A DNA stretch of 64,000 nt, taken from contig JAPTOF010000001.1 in NCBI GenBank assembly GCA_028554755.1, positions 28,447,501 to 28,511,500 of the forward strand, given 5' to 3'. The stretch comes from Cordia subcordata (lineage: Eukaryota > Streptophyta > Magnoliopsida > Boraginales > Cordiaceae). Position 1 is the first letter of the stretch. The number at the start of each line of letters is the position of its first letter. The position numbers and the translations under genes were made by a program. Shown piece after piece: positions 11,946 through 23,081 of this stretch. The notes under the pieces were generated by a model. It saw nothing but the letters and a program-made list of their open reading frames with translations. It was not told where the DNA came from and ran no database searches.

Positions 11946-13019
11946 CAAGACCACTCTTAAGTTGATCTCATGATGCTCAAAGAGTTGCCAAAAGTATTGA
12001 CTTGCTATTTTGACGAATCTAAGGAGTAAGAAAGGTCATTCCTATTGAAAAAAAAGGGGATCTCTAAGCCTTTTTTAGATCCTCCTCTCAATCACAAGGG
12101 TTCTTGCACCTCTCGAGAATTTACCAAGTAGTTAGAGCCACCAGAAACCTAGGATTCCAACTCACGCACCCGAGATGTTGATATTTCGTGCCCCCATTAC
12201 TAACGTGGCCTCCCAACATACTTTTAGCCCAAAAATACAAGAAAAAGGGAGAATTACATTACAATGGCTCGCAATTGGCGTAAGAGTCTTATTCACAATG
12301 CAACAGAACAACGTTCTCAGTGATTGGGGCCCCTGTGTAGCGAGCTTTCAACCAGCATATCCCAGACCCTTAAGGCTTAGGGTACTGGGGGAAGAAACCC
12401 CCTTAGGCATACTAACTCGGGTTTCGCCAACCATTTCAAACGGAAAATCAAAGAAAGAGAACTAACCATGTGTCAAATTGACATTGTGTCCTTTGACACT
12501 TATTCAACATACTTCATTCTTTTTTCTTGCCATTTGGCTTTTTCTGATTTTTCACTCTTTTTTTCTTTTTCCATTTTTTTTTTCATTTTTGCATTTTCCA
12601 ATTTTTTTGGATTTTTTTCAATGCATATGATCAACACAATGAAAAGAAAAAGAAGGGCTATGGTACACTAAAAGAACCACGCAAGTAAGGGGACACTCAC
12701 ATCAACAACCCTCCTAAAAACACCTTTTCCAGCCAAGTTATGGGGCAACTATAAGGTGCATTTTTAGAAGTGCTCACTCCCCACAGTTTTGAAAAAGATT
12801 CTCTTCAAAGTCCTAGTTCTCCCTCCATTCTATTCACTCCCCACAATACTACCTCATTTTCGCCAATCAATTAAGTTAATTAACGAAAGCCAACACTCCA
12901 ATCAACAGAGAGATAAACTACTCTATATGCACAAAAAATTGAAAAAAAAATTTCACCATTTTGAGCAAAACCATGCAAATCTGCCCTTTATGTCAAAAAA
13001 TGAAAGACAAAATGGACTC

Positions 13020-13056
13020 CCACACCCCCAAACCTAAACTTGGCTTGTCCTCAAGC
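13020..13056 (-). promoter_or_regulatory. Second copy of hairpin plus purine-rich tract in A1
   Basis: GCTTGAGGACAAGC (13043-13056, perfect 5-bp stem) is followed on the minus strand by aagtttaggtttgggggtgtg. This repeats the terminal hairpin and polypurine pair about 1.1 kb upstream. A2 has the same arrangement. Confidence 0.55.
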
Positions 13057-13484
13057 AAATTGCAATCAACCGTGCAAACAAACAAATAATAAAGCACACA
13101 TATGGAAAGTGTGGAAATGGTAGAAAAAAATTAAGGCCATGAGGATGGAAAGATGCAACCTTGTGTTCATGTGACTTCACAAATGCCAATGAAATTCCAA
13201 TCATCTACTAATCTATTTCTCATCAATACACAAACACTCAAAAGGCACGCGAGATTAGCAGACATATGTCATGCATGTTTGCATTGGCATTACAAATAAG
13301 AACAAGGATGTATGCAAAATTGGAGACGGGGAATGCAAGGAATAGAAACAAAGCTCTAGCTATTAAAAGGAAAAGAAAATGAAAAATACATAAAAACAAA
13401 AGGAAAAGAATGAAAAATACCAAAATCTAGGTTGCCTCCTAGTAGCGCTAACCATCATGCCGTCAGCCAGGCAAGCTCCATTCA

Positions 13485-14786
13485 TCAAGTGTCATACGAA
13501 GGCTCTTGAAGCTCAATAGACTCCACTCGAGCCATGCTCGGGTCAAATGAATGCTTCAGGCGCTGCCCATTGATAGTCAATACTCATTCGTCCTTTAAAT
13601 CCTTGATCTTTACCGCTTCAAAAGGTTAGGCTTCAATAACCATCGACTTCTCAATTTATCTAGAAAAGCTTCAATCTAGAATTAAACAACCAAACTTTGT
13701 TAGTAGGAGAGAAAGATTTCCTAAGGATATGTCTATCATGCATTTTCTTCATTCTTTCTTTATAAAGCTTGGCATTCTCGTATGCCTCATATCTCAACTC
13801 CTCTATCTCAGCTAAGTCAAGTTTCTTTTTCTCACCTGTAGCAAACAAGTCAAAATTTAAAGCTTCAATAGCCCAATATGCTTTATGTTCTAACTCGAGT
13901 GGCAGATGACAGGCCTTCCCATACACTAACGTGTATGGAGATATATCTATGGGGGTCTTGTATGCAATACGGTAAGCCCACAATGTGTCACTTGATCTAC
14001 AAGACCAATCCTTCCTATCAGGCCTAACCATTTTTTGTTAGAATGGACTTGACCACCTTATTTGAAACTTCAACCTGTCCACTTGTCTGAGGGTGATACG
14101 GGGTAGCAGTCTTATGAGTGACTAAATAATTTGTAAGTAAAGCCTCAAGTGTCCTATGGCGAAAGTGCTTTCCTCCATCACTAATCAAGACTTGTGGTAC
14201 CCCAAGCCTAGAAAAGATGTGCTCTGGAATGAATTTCACCATGACCTTGTGGTTATTGGTTCGCGTAGGGATTGCCTCAACCCACTTGGAGACGTAGTCA
14301 ATAGCCACTAAGATGTATAGATACCCAAAAGAAGGTAGGAATGGACCTATGAAATCAATTCCCCAAACATCAAAAAGTTCACACACAAGAATAGGGGAAA
14401 GGGGCATCATATTTCTCCTAGAAATAGACCCAGAGTTTTGGCATCTAACACATTTTTTACAAAATTCTTGGGCATCTCTAAACTGTGTGGGCCAAAAGAA
14501 TCCACTTTGCAATACTTTAACTGTAGTTTTCATTCCTCCAAAGTGACCTCCACGCCTCACCGTGGCACATATTCAAAATACATTCGAACTTGCTCTTCGG
14601 AACACACCTACGAATTACCTGATCCACACACACCTTAAGGAGATAAGGATCTTCCCAAAAGAAATGCTTAACCTGCGAATAAAACCTATCATGTTCTCTC
14701 TTCTCCCAATGAGGTGGCAAATGACTTATGACAAGATAATTTACTATATGTGCATACCATGGTGTGTGATGTGAGACAACAAACAA
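13485..14786 (-). pseudogene. A1 integrase, frameshifted
   Basis: Minus strand. The zinc-binding half ([20 protein letters not shown]) and core blocks [29 protein letters not shown] and [20 protein letters not shown] are present, so the D, D and E positions can be located. The frame changes near 14560 and again near 14030 (after SILTKNG / before [12 protein letters not shown]). The last block continues through [16 protein letters not shown] and ends about 13485. No chromodomain follows. Confidence 0.87.
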
Positions 14787-14794
14787 TTGTTCAT

Positions 14795-15527
14795 CTAGAA
14801 AAGACTCACGGAAGGGAATAAAATCACTAGGGACTCATGCATAAGACGGGACAAATGATCAGCAACAGAATTCTCATTACCCATCTTATCTCTAATTTCT
14901 ATGTCAAATTTTTGCAAAAGAAGCATCCACCTTATCAAGTGGGGTTTAGATTCACGCTTAGACAAAAGATACTTCAAAGCTGCATGATCGGTGTAAACTA
15001 TGACCTTGGACCCAAGAATGTATGATCGAAACTTATCAAGGGACAACACTACTGCTGGAAGCTTTTTTCAGTAGTGGTGTAATTGTTTTGAGCCTCATCT
15101 AGAGTCTTACTAGCACAGTAGATCACATGACGCAACCTATCCTTACATTGTCCTAATACAGTTCCTATGGCAAAATCTGATGCATCATACATAATCTCAA
15201 AAGGGAGACTATAATCAGGCAGCTAGATGATTGGGGACGAGGACAACAAGGATTTAAGCCTATCAAAAGCTCTAGTGCACTCTTCATCAAACACAATGGA
15301 ACATCTTGTGCTAAGAGTCTAGACAATGGATGGGCAATATGGCTAAAATCCTTAATAAACCTATGATAGAAACCTGTATGGCCAAGGAAGGATCTCACGT
15401 CCTTAACAGATTTAGGAACGGGCAACTTCTCTATAAGCTATACCTTGGCTGGGTCAACTTGGATACCATCAGAAGACACTACATGACCCAAGACTATTCC
15501 TCTCTGTACCATAAAATGTGATTTCTC
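14795..15527 (-). pseudogene. A1 RNase H with RT connection, frameshifted
   Basis: After the RT stop at 15528 the text continues in frame ([13 protein letters not shown]), then [24 protein letters not shown], typical of the gypsy RT thumb. RNase H is recognised by [20 protein letters not shown] and [10 protein letters not shown] near 14990-14850. A frame change around 15165-15300 and a stop near 15060 disrupt it. Confidence 0.83.
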
Positions 15528-16105
15528 CTAACTCAGCACAAGATTCATCTTAATACAACGGTCCAGCACTAAAGACAGATGACTAAGGCATTCATTAAAA
15601 TTCACACCAAAGACTGAGAAATCATCCACAAAAATCTCTAAATGCCTCTCAATCATATCACTAAAGATAGCCATCATACACCTTTGAAAAGTGGCAGGTG
15701 CATTGCAAAGACCGAACGGCATTCTCCTATAAGCAAATGTACCATAAGGGCAAGTGAATGTAGTTTTCTCCTGATCCTGGAGAAACACGGGGATTTGATT
15801 GTATCCTGAATACCTATCTAAAAAGCAATAATAATCGTGACTGACTACTCTATCCAAAATCTGGTTAAGGGTAATGGGAAGTGATCTTTTCTAGTCATAG
15901 AGTTGAGCTTCCTATAGTATTTGCACATTCTCCAACCCATAAGGATTTGCATAGGAACTAGCTCACCCTTATTATTCTCTACCACCGTGATCCCAGACTT
16001 TTTTGGTACTACCTGAACAGGACTAACCCACTCACTATCAGAGATCGAATAAATGATTCCTATATCTAAGAGCTTAATGACCTCCTTTCTCACAACTTCT
16101 CTCAT
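15528..16105 (-). pseudogene. A1 reverse transcriptase, frameshifted and stopped
   Basis: Two overlapping frames: 16105-15845 (DSEWVSPVQVVPKKSGITVV, RKLNSMTRKDHFPLPLTRF) and 15857-15528 (FLDRYSGYNQIPVF, CPYGTFAYRRMPFGLCNAPA, catalytic FVDDFSVFG). The YxDD box is FVDD. The second frame ends in TAG at 15528-15530 at a codon expected to be Trp, the same codon as the stop in A2. Confidence 0.88.
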
Positions 16106-16437
16106 ATATGGATTAAGTCATCTTTGCATCTCACGAGAAAGTACCACACCTTCTTCTAGATGAATCCTATGCATACAAATCGAAGGGTCTACACCTTTTA
16201 AATCAGCAATCGTTCATCTATGGCCTCCTTATGACTTCTAAGAACTCCTAGAAGACGCTCCTCATTCTCATTCGACAAATCAGATGCTATAATCACAGGA
16301 AGAGGTCTCATCAGGTCCTAAGAATGCATACTTCAAGTGCTCAGGGAGAGGTTTAAGCTCCAAAGACGGAGGAGACTCAACCGTAAGGGGATCACTAGAC
16401 ACTTATAAATGTAGAGACTCGGACAGACTAACCTCAA

Positions 16438-17126
16438 TTAATTTCTCAGGCCTAGAGTCAACAGAAGTGGTGTGGAAGCTACATACTTGCTAACAAATGA
16501 CTCAAAATCAAACTGCTCTAAAATGGTCTCAGGCTCAGCTAAATCATCCTCAATAAACAACATCTCGTAGGCATGCGCCTCTATACACAGATCTATAACA
16601 TCAACAGCAAAACACTCCTCCTTATCATCCATACCTATACGCACTCTATTTGCTACCTCCACGACTCTCATAGTGGCCTTCAGATTCCCAAACTTAATCT
16701 CTAGTAACCCCGACTTATAATGAATAACTGCATTAGCTGTAGCTAAAAAGAGGCTCCTAAGAGAACAAGTGTAGAGTGCTTAGTTTCATGGCCAGAATCC
16801 ATATCTAAGACAATGAAATCAACTGGATATACAAACTCTTCAACCTGAACCATGATTTTCTCTACTATACCTTGCAGTCTCCACTCGGATCTATTAGCTA
16901 ACTGCAAAGTGACGTATGTCGGAGATCAGTCTCTCAAACCTAGACGTTGGTAGATTGAGTAGGGAATCAGATTTACGCTAGACCCTAAATCTAGAAAAGC
17001 ATGATCAATCGAGGTCTTTCTAATGCAACACGGAATAGTGAAAGCTCCTGGGTGTTTAAACTTGGGTGGGATGCCCAAAGTGCAAATACTACTCATCTTT
17101 TTAGTGAGCTTCACTATTTTTGACAT
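16438..17126 (-). pseudogene. A1 aspartic protease remnant
   Basis: LDLGSSVNLIPYSIYQRLGL at 17015-16930 matches the retropepsin-like domain of Athila elements (A2 has LLDLGSSVNLIPYSV). The downstream frame 16671-16438 continues with acidic spacer text. Stops and indels separate the pieces. Confidence 0.78.
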
Positions 17127-17882
17127 GTGGGAATTGTTTCACTTTTGTGTGAATAGATCTTTCAAGAATTTCACGTAAGCAGGAATAGACACAATAGTGG
17201 CAACTAGAAGAAGATTCACCTTAAGATCTTTCAAGTGCTCTACGATCTTATTCATCCTAGTGTCTTCAACAGATTTGGGCTTCTCTAGTACTACTGGAAA
17301 AGGTGCTCTAGAGACCACATCACTACATTATACGGACTACTTCCCCTCCCTATGTGGAAGGGTACTACTCTCATCTCTCTCTCTCTCTCTAATGGTCTCC
17401 TATCTCTCATGGTCTCTAACTTCACTAGGCTCTATAAGAACACTAGGTGTAGACTCAATTGAATTTTCCTTCTCCCTTACCCCATTGTTAATGACTCTAC
17501 TACTCCTAAGTGTAATAACTGCTTTTGCCTGTGCATGAGTGGTCTAAGAAGGATTAGAGGAAGAATTGGATTGACCTCTAAGGTTTACCTCAGGCTGGGT
17601 AGGCAACTTGCCTAGCTCCCTATCACTCAACTAACTAGCTAACTGACCTAACTGGGCATCCATCATAGCCATGTGCTACTGTTGTGACTGAAACATCTAT
17701 AATAAAAGATCAAACTTATCTTCGCTACTAGGATGGCTAGAGGATGGTGCAGAAAGTGAAGGTATAAACTGAGTAAGAAGAGCAGGAACAGATGGGTGTT
17801 GGCCCTGTGGGGCACCAGGAAGTTTAGATGGATTTACGTGATAAACACGTGATGGATTTGACTGAGCAGGACACGGTCGCTG

Positions 17883-19159
17883 CTAGAATGGAACCTGGGG
17901 TTGGGGATACTCAAAGTGATTATTACGTGAAGAAAACTTAGGGATATCCCTCCACCCCGGATTATATGTGTTTGAGTAAAGGTTATACTCTCGTAAGTAC
18001 CCCTGTGTAGCATGGACTTGTTCCTGAATGAATTCTAGAAATTGCAGTGCTAATGGGCAAGCTATAGTCTCGTGGGATAACTCAGAACATGAGGCACACA
18101 CCTCAATGACAGAAGGAGAAGACGACGATACTAGCGGATTAGCCCTAGGGCCCGGTGTAGATGCTAGACCTAAAGAAATCAACTGGTTAAGCTTCTGGGT
18201 CAATGCTTCTACCTTAGCAGGAAGATCATGGGATGTGCTTACTTCATTAACTCCTCTTCTAGGACTACTCCTACTCGACCTATCCAACACCATATTCTGG
18301 AAAGATTCCTCAGCAACACGCTCTAAAATCCCCCAAGCATCACTAGGTCTCATATTATAAAATCCCCCACTCGACATGGCATTCACTACCATGTGCTGGG
18401 ACTCAGTAAGACCTTTAAAGAAATAATGCAGAAGATCATGGATACCGTACCCATGATGTGGACACTGACACAATAAATCATTATACCTCTCCCACGTCTC
18501 ATGGAAAGATTCAAACTTGTGCTGAGAGAAGATCATATCGAAGCTCGAAGGTCAGCGGTCTTAGCCATAGGATAAAATCTTCGATAGAATCAGGACTGGA
18601 GCTTATCCCAAGATGTAATGGCTCCATCAAGCAAGGATTGCAGCCATTGTTTGGCTTTATCCTTGAGGGAGAAAGGGAAAAGTTTGAGCCTAATATTCTC
18701 CTGAGACACATTTGGAAAATTGAAAGTAGAACAAATCTGCACAAAATCAGTGACATTTGCTAGAGGACTCTCATTACTCCTACCATAGAAAGACAGGAGC
18801 ATAGCTAATATCCCATGCTTAATCTCAAAACTCGCCTTCCCCAAACTCGGTGGATAGATGGCCATGTTCGGCTCAAAGGCATAAGAAAGGAAGTATTGCC
18901 TAAGGGTTATGTCATCGGCTACTTGGCGTGGATTCGGGAGTCTAGGAAGCTTAACGTTCTCATGAAGGGGAACAGTAGGAGGAGAAAGGGGAGGATTTTT
19001 ATACCTATTATGGGGAACAAGAGGAGGGAGATCATTTCTATTTTCTGCCATTTCACCTAGATTGCGTTCTAAGTTCCTAAGATGACGGTGAATTCTTTGT
19101 GGTTCAGGATTAAAAGGATCTAAGTCAGGTATAAGTGAACATTTACCAAGCATGCACAA
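17883..19159 (-). pseudogene. gag: A1 gag, broken near 18540-18590
   Basis: N-terminal frame 19159-18590 contains TLRQYFLSYAFEPNMAIYPP, LAMLLSFYGRSNESPLANVT and RLKLFPFSLKDKAKQWLQSL, the retrotransposon gag domain. The C-terminal frame 18536-17883 has ESFHETWERYNDLLCQCPHH and a degenerate zinc knuckle (CASCSELSHETIACPL). Between them a frameshift removes continuity. Region 17127-17882 is the degraded gag-protease linker. Confidence 0.87.
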
Positions 19160-19433
19160 AAAGAAATAAAATCTCCTTCCAACTCTTCAACCCTCGAAAT
19201 TGCAATTTCAACCTAGATCTATAGCACAGAAACCACAAGTCCTAAAAACTACAAAAGAAAATAACACTAAATAAAAATGCCTAATCAAGCAAAACACAAT
19301 GTAAAAACAAAATACAAATTATCACGGAAAGAAAAGAAAACAACGAAAACTAAGACTAATATTAGAACAATAACATAAATACCAAAGCACGTAACCAACT
19401 AGAACACACAAATCAAAGAAACCAACTGTGCCT
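19160..19433 (-). other. A1 leader between primer site and gag
   Basis: AT-rich leader with no frame worth calling. Confidence 0.6.
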
Positions 19434-19450
19434 TCCCGGCAATAGCGCCA
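19434..19450 (-). promoter_or_regulatory. A1 primer-binding site, tRNA-Asp type
   Basis: Minus strand TGGCGCTATTGCCGGGA, six bases inside the 5' LTR end. It resembles the complement of the tRNA-Asp 3' end (compare A2 TGGCGCCGTTGTCGGGGA) with substitutions. Confidence 0.72.
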
Positions 19451-19456
19451 AAAACT

Positions 19457-20674
19457 TGATGTTGTTTTAAAAACCCGCAAGTGCACAGATTGGAAGTAGT
19501 GTAGTGTCTGCAAAAGTACGGGTATTGTCTCCTTAGGGAAGCCTCTAACGATGGTTTCTAAGTCCTATGTGTCCTAGATTAACTATGTGCAGAAATGAAA
19601 TTATTTTTGAGATTTTTCGAAATTTGAATTGAAGGGAACTCTAAATTAAAGACTGAATTAAACTACCTAAACTAATGTGTGCAATAAAAAGACAACCAAC
19701 TAGAGAGGGAGTGATTAAATCAATAGAGGTGGATTACGGTGATTACTACTCCATTATGGGGTGGGGATTTTATTCTTCCTTTGAATATTTTGATGACTTT
19801 GATAACGTATTTTAGAGGTTCAAACTCACTAACCGTATTATCCTTAACTCTTGGTGGAATTCTATCCCTAAGCGGATCTTATGTAGAGTTATTAACTAGG
19901 ATTTGAGGGCTTCGTTGGTTGAGACTTCTAGATCGGCGTGATTAATACACTAACCTAGGGTTTAAATCGTTAACTGTGTTTCAAGCTAAGGTCTAATCCA
20001 TCTAAGTTCAACTAAGTGTAATGGGTGACCTATTAGTGTTATTTCATCCTAAAGACCACACATTAAACCAATTATAAAATCAAGCACAACTAATCAATAC
20101 CGTATAAGGGGATACAAAAATTTAAGAGCATAAAAATGCATGTTTGTTCATTAAGGCAATTAATCAAATACATAGACATGCCCAACAATCACCATTAAAA
20201 CAATAAAAAATCAAACATGTATTTAAACCATCAAAATATCCCGAGACAAGTTTTACAATCCTTAACCCATAATAGAAATAATAGTCAACCCTAACATAAA
20301 TTTAGCACAACATGTTAAAAGAGAGAATCAAACCGAAATTTAATCTCATAAAAAGTTAATTCTATGTCTAAGCAATCAAATCTCAAGCTTAGAACCTCTT
20401 CCTGTTTCAATTTCGTGCAAATCTGTCTTCTTCTCCAAGATTTTTCTCTAATAATTGCTCTAAATTAATCCCAAAAATCCTGCAAAAAGTAGTCCCAAAT
20501 TAACTCCAAATAAAGATAAAAAGTAAAGAAAATAAAAGATATTTTTTTATAATTTTTTGGAATTCTTTTCTGATTTTTTTCTCTCTTGCCCTGAGAAGAG
20601 GCAGAGATCTTTTCTTTGCGCTCCTATGCGGCTGCTGCTTTTGCTCCTTTTTTCCTCTCCAGCCTTCTACATGC

Positions 20675-20716
<42 letters not shown>

Positions 20717-20862
20717 CTGTGTGTGTTGTAGGTTTTCTTTTGGTAAAAAATGTGGGGCTGGGGGTTGGGAAAGTAATATATTATTATATATTATAATAAT
20801 AATAATAATAATAATAATATTATATATAAATTATGTGGTGTGCTGTGTCGTGTGTGTGTATG

Positions 20863-20905
<43 letters not shown>

Positions 20906-21333
20906 ATATAGATAATGTATAATATATGCATGGCATCATTTTTTTTTGCTTCTTTCTTGTCTACTAAATAACTAATTTATAATTATTCTAACTAATTATT
21001 AATTAATCTAAAAAAATCCTTATATTAACTAAATAAATTATAATCTAATAATGTCCTAACCTATTTAATGAATCTTAATTAAGTCTAACTACTAATTTAA
21101 TTTGACTACCGAAACTAAATTTCTAATTAATCCTATTACCTAATTCCTAATTAATTAGAATTACTAAAGAAAAGAAATAAATAAAGAAAATAAAAAAATG
21201 ACACATCACACACAAACACTCAACGAGAATCAATAAGCACTCAGAAGCTCGAAATAGACAAAATGAGCACCAACACACGTACTCAAAGACACTCCAAAAT
21301 CATGTAATTAACGCTTCAGAAACACCCACATCA
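19457..21333 (-). repeat. A1 5' LTR
   Basis: Left edge tgatgttgttttaaa, right edge cccacatCA at 21333; 1877 bp. It carries (AT)n/(TG)n at about 20677-20725 and (AT)n at about 20867-20900, followed on the minus strand by the same aaggctggagagga block seen in its two relatives. Right of it the MULE coding sequence resumes. Confidence 0.9.
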
Positions 21334-21424
21334 GGCATGTTGTTATTATCATCACCAACACTACTATCAGATGATGAGTACATAAAAATATCATCATCTA
21401 AGTTTGAATTAGATGCAGCCATCC
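21334..21424 (-). pseudogene. Mutator-like transposase, first 30 codons
   Basis: ATG at 21424 opens MAASNSNLDDDIFMYSSSDS and is cut by the A1 composite at 21333. Joining to 8193 after removing one copy of the proposed 5-bp target duplication keeps the frame (acidic DDNNN running into DDNNS), which supports both the start and the insertion model. Confidence 0.68.
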
Positions 21425-22220
21425 ATCAAAATATGAGAAACATATCAGTCATAAATCAATCATCTAGAACAAGGTCAAAGCAAAAAAAAAAAAAACCTAA
21501 TTTTGGTTAAGTAAAAAAGAAACCTTAATTTTGTTATTAATGAGACAAAACCCTAATTTCGTTGTTAAATCCAAAAGGCGAAACCTTAATTTTGTCAACA
21601 ATAAGAAAAATCCCTTAATATTTTACTATTCAACACATACATTGAACAAACATGTCAGGCATGTTTCAAATATACATAAAAAGAAATGCAACAAAGCATG
21701 AGAAGGGACCACTTGCTTCGGACAAACATGTCGGGTAGGTTATTTTATCAACTGAACCAAGCAAGAAGGGACCACAACTTTTTTAGATGTCTTTAAAGTT
21801 AGACTTCTTCGAATGAGAAAGGACCACTTACAGCGATGCTTGAAATCGAACTGTAGTAGAATAAAGTGACTTTAAAGTGCTCAAGATTTGGGATACTTTG
21901 CATTAGGGATTTGAGAAAATGATGGTTAAGGCTAGGGATTTGAAAATTTTTAGGGTTTTGAATCAGGTTAGGGTTTTGGGGGAATTTGAAAGTGACAAAG
22001 ATTTGAAAATGTGGCAAAAGGAAATTTGGGGCAAGATATTTATTTATACGAGGGCATTGAAGTCTTTTTATGACTTTCGTTAATTTTTTAACAGTGTTAG
22101 AAAAATGGGGCACTTGAGCTTACTTTGCAAAAGTATAGGGTGTAATTAGGTGGTTTTATAAGTTCAAGGACCAAGTATGTACTTTTGCTTAAGTGCAGTG
22201 GGGTAATATGCTATTTACCC
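21425..22220 (-). other. MULE 5' region and probable terminal inverted repeat
   Basis: No coding frame. The outer end reads, on the minus strand, gggtaaatagcatattaccc, the style of eudicot MULE termini. The partner terminus is not in the window, so the boundary at 22220 is inferred. Confidence 0.45.
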
Positions 22221-22834
22221 ATTGAAGTTTATCTAAAGATGTCGACATAAATATATTTGGTCAAATATAGAAAGATGCAAACCAAGCATATTTAAGTGTT
22301 TTGGCCTTTAATGGCCAACACATAGTGCATATGGTATTGAGGGGAAGTGTTATATAAACCAATCCTATATTGTTTGGGAGAAAGTTGCTTAGCTCTTAAA
22401 CTATTAAATGCTAGTTATACTTTGGCTCATTCTACTCCTTTCTTGTACAAACCAAGCATTAAAGACTTGGAATTAATTATAAGAAGATATGTTTTCATGT
22501 GTTAGATGCAATTACATTAGCCTAGCAATTTTTTAAAGGACTTCATATGCATCATATGAATATTAAACAACAATTACATGTACAAATATATTTCATGGGT
22601 ATGATATTTGTCCTAAAGCACTAAAGATGTTTGAAAAATAAATCTCCAAATAAGTATATTCAAAGCTTTTCGTATGAGCATTAACATCTCGAAAGTTGAG
22701 ATATATTTGTTTCAATGCAAATCTTCAAAAGAAAAGGGTTTAATAGCCCATATATAAAAGAGACTCACGAACATCTTTCATATATAATTTTGAGATAATT
22801 ATTTTGACTTGGCTTGAAGTTTAATCATTATTTA
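22221..22834. other. AT-rich spacer, no gene recognised
   Basis: A fragment gaggggaagtgttatataaa at 22338-22357 looks like a polypurine tract followed by an LTR start, but no matching LTR end is visible. Nothing else can be supported. Confidence 0.35.
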
Positions 22835-22839
22835 GATGG

Positions 22840-23030
22840 TGATCCTGCAAAGAATTAGATGACGCTGTCAACTGTCTTTTTCTCCGGCGATGTTGCTTTG
22901 GCATGGACGGCTCTAGTAAGGAAGAACTTGCAAGGAAAGCCTACACGCTGGTGGGGAACCAACATTAGCCCTTCGGATGGTCAAATTAGTAAGTATTTAT
23001 TAAAGCATGAATTAAAAAGAGAGAGAAAAA

Positions 23031-23073
<43 letters not shown>

Positions 23074-23081
23074 CTTATTTA
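22840..23081 (-). repeat. E5 3' LTR, truncated by E4
   Basis: The text ttctccggcgatgttgct and gtaagtatttattaaa match 38670-38800. A (GA)n microsatellite at about 23035-23070 precedes the E4 insertion point (left flank attta). Confidence 0.82.

Larger units (their letters stand above)
11912..13484 (-). other. A1 noncoding 3' region with polypurine tract
   Basis: No credible coding frame. Minus-strand polypurine tract aagatttgggggtgt abuts the 3' LTR. The segment shares ordered blocks with A2 50411-51832, for example the phrase around aactcacgcac at 12159 and 50656, so it is a conserved noncoding part of this clade. A conserved 20-mer lies at 13430-13449. Confidence 0.75.
10016..21333 (-). mobile_element. 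A1: Athila-like Ty3/gypsy retrotransposon
   Basis: Minus-strand element with 5' LTR 19457-21333, Asp-type primer site, gag, protease, RT, RNase H, integrase, ~1.6 kb noncoding tail, polypurine tract and 3' LTR 10016-11911. Integrase downstream of RNase H makes it Ty3/gypsy; the gag and RT wording is of the Athila type. It has no env-like frame. LTRs are clearly diverged from each other, so it is older than A2. It is fused at its 3' end to an inverted LTR. Confidence 0.92.

Noticed and set aside
12175..13037. Three plus-strand frames of 67-96 codons
   Set aside because: They lie in the noncoding A1 tail, antisense to the element, without motifs; the homologous A2 region does not keep them open.
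20557..20906. Overlapping frames with Val-Cys and Ile-Tyr runs
   Set aside because: Translations of (TG)n and (AT)n microsatellites in the A1 LTR.
23035..23070. (GA)n tract as a CRISPR-like or regulatory repeat
   Set aside because: A simple microsatellite shared with the other E5 LTR.
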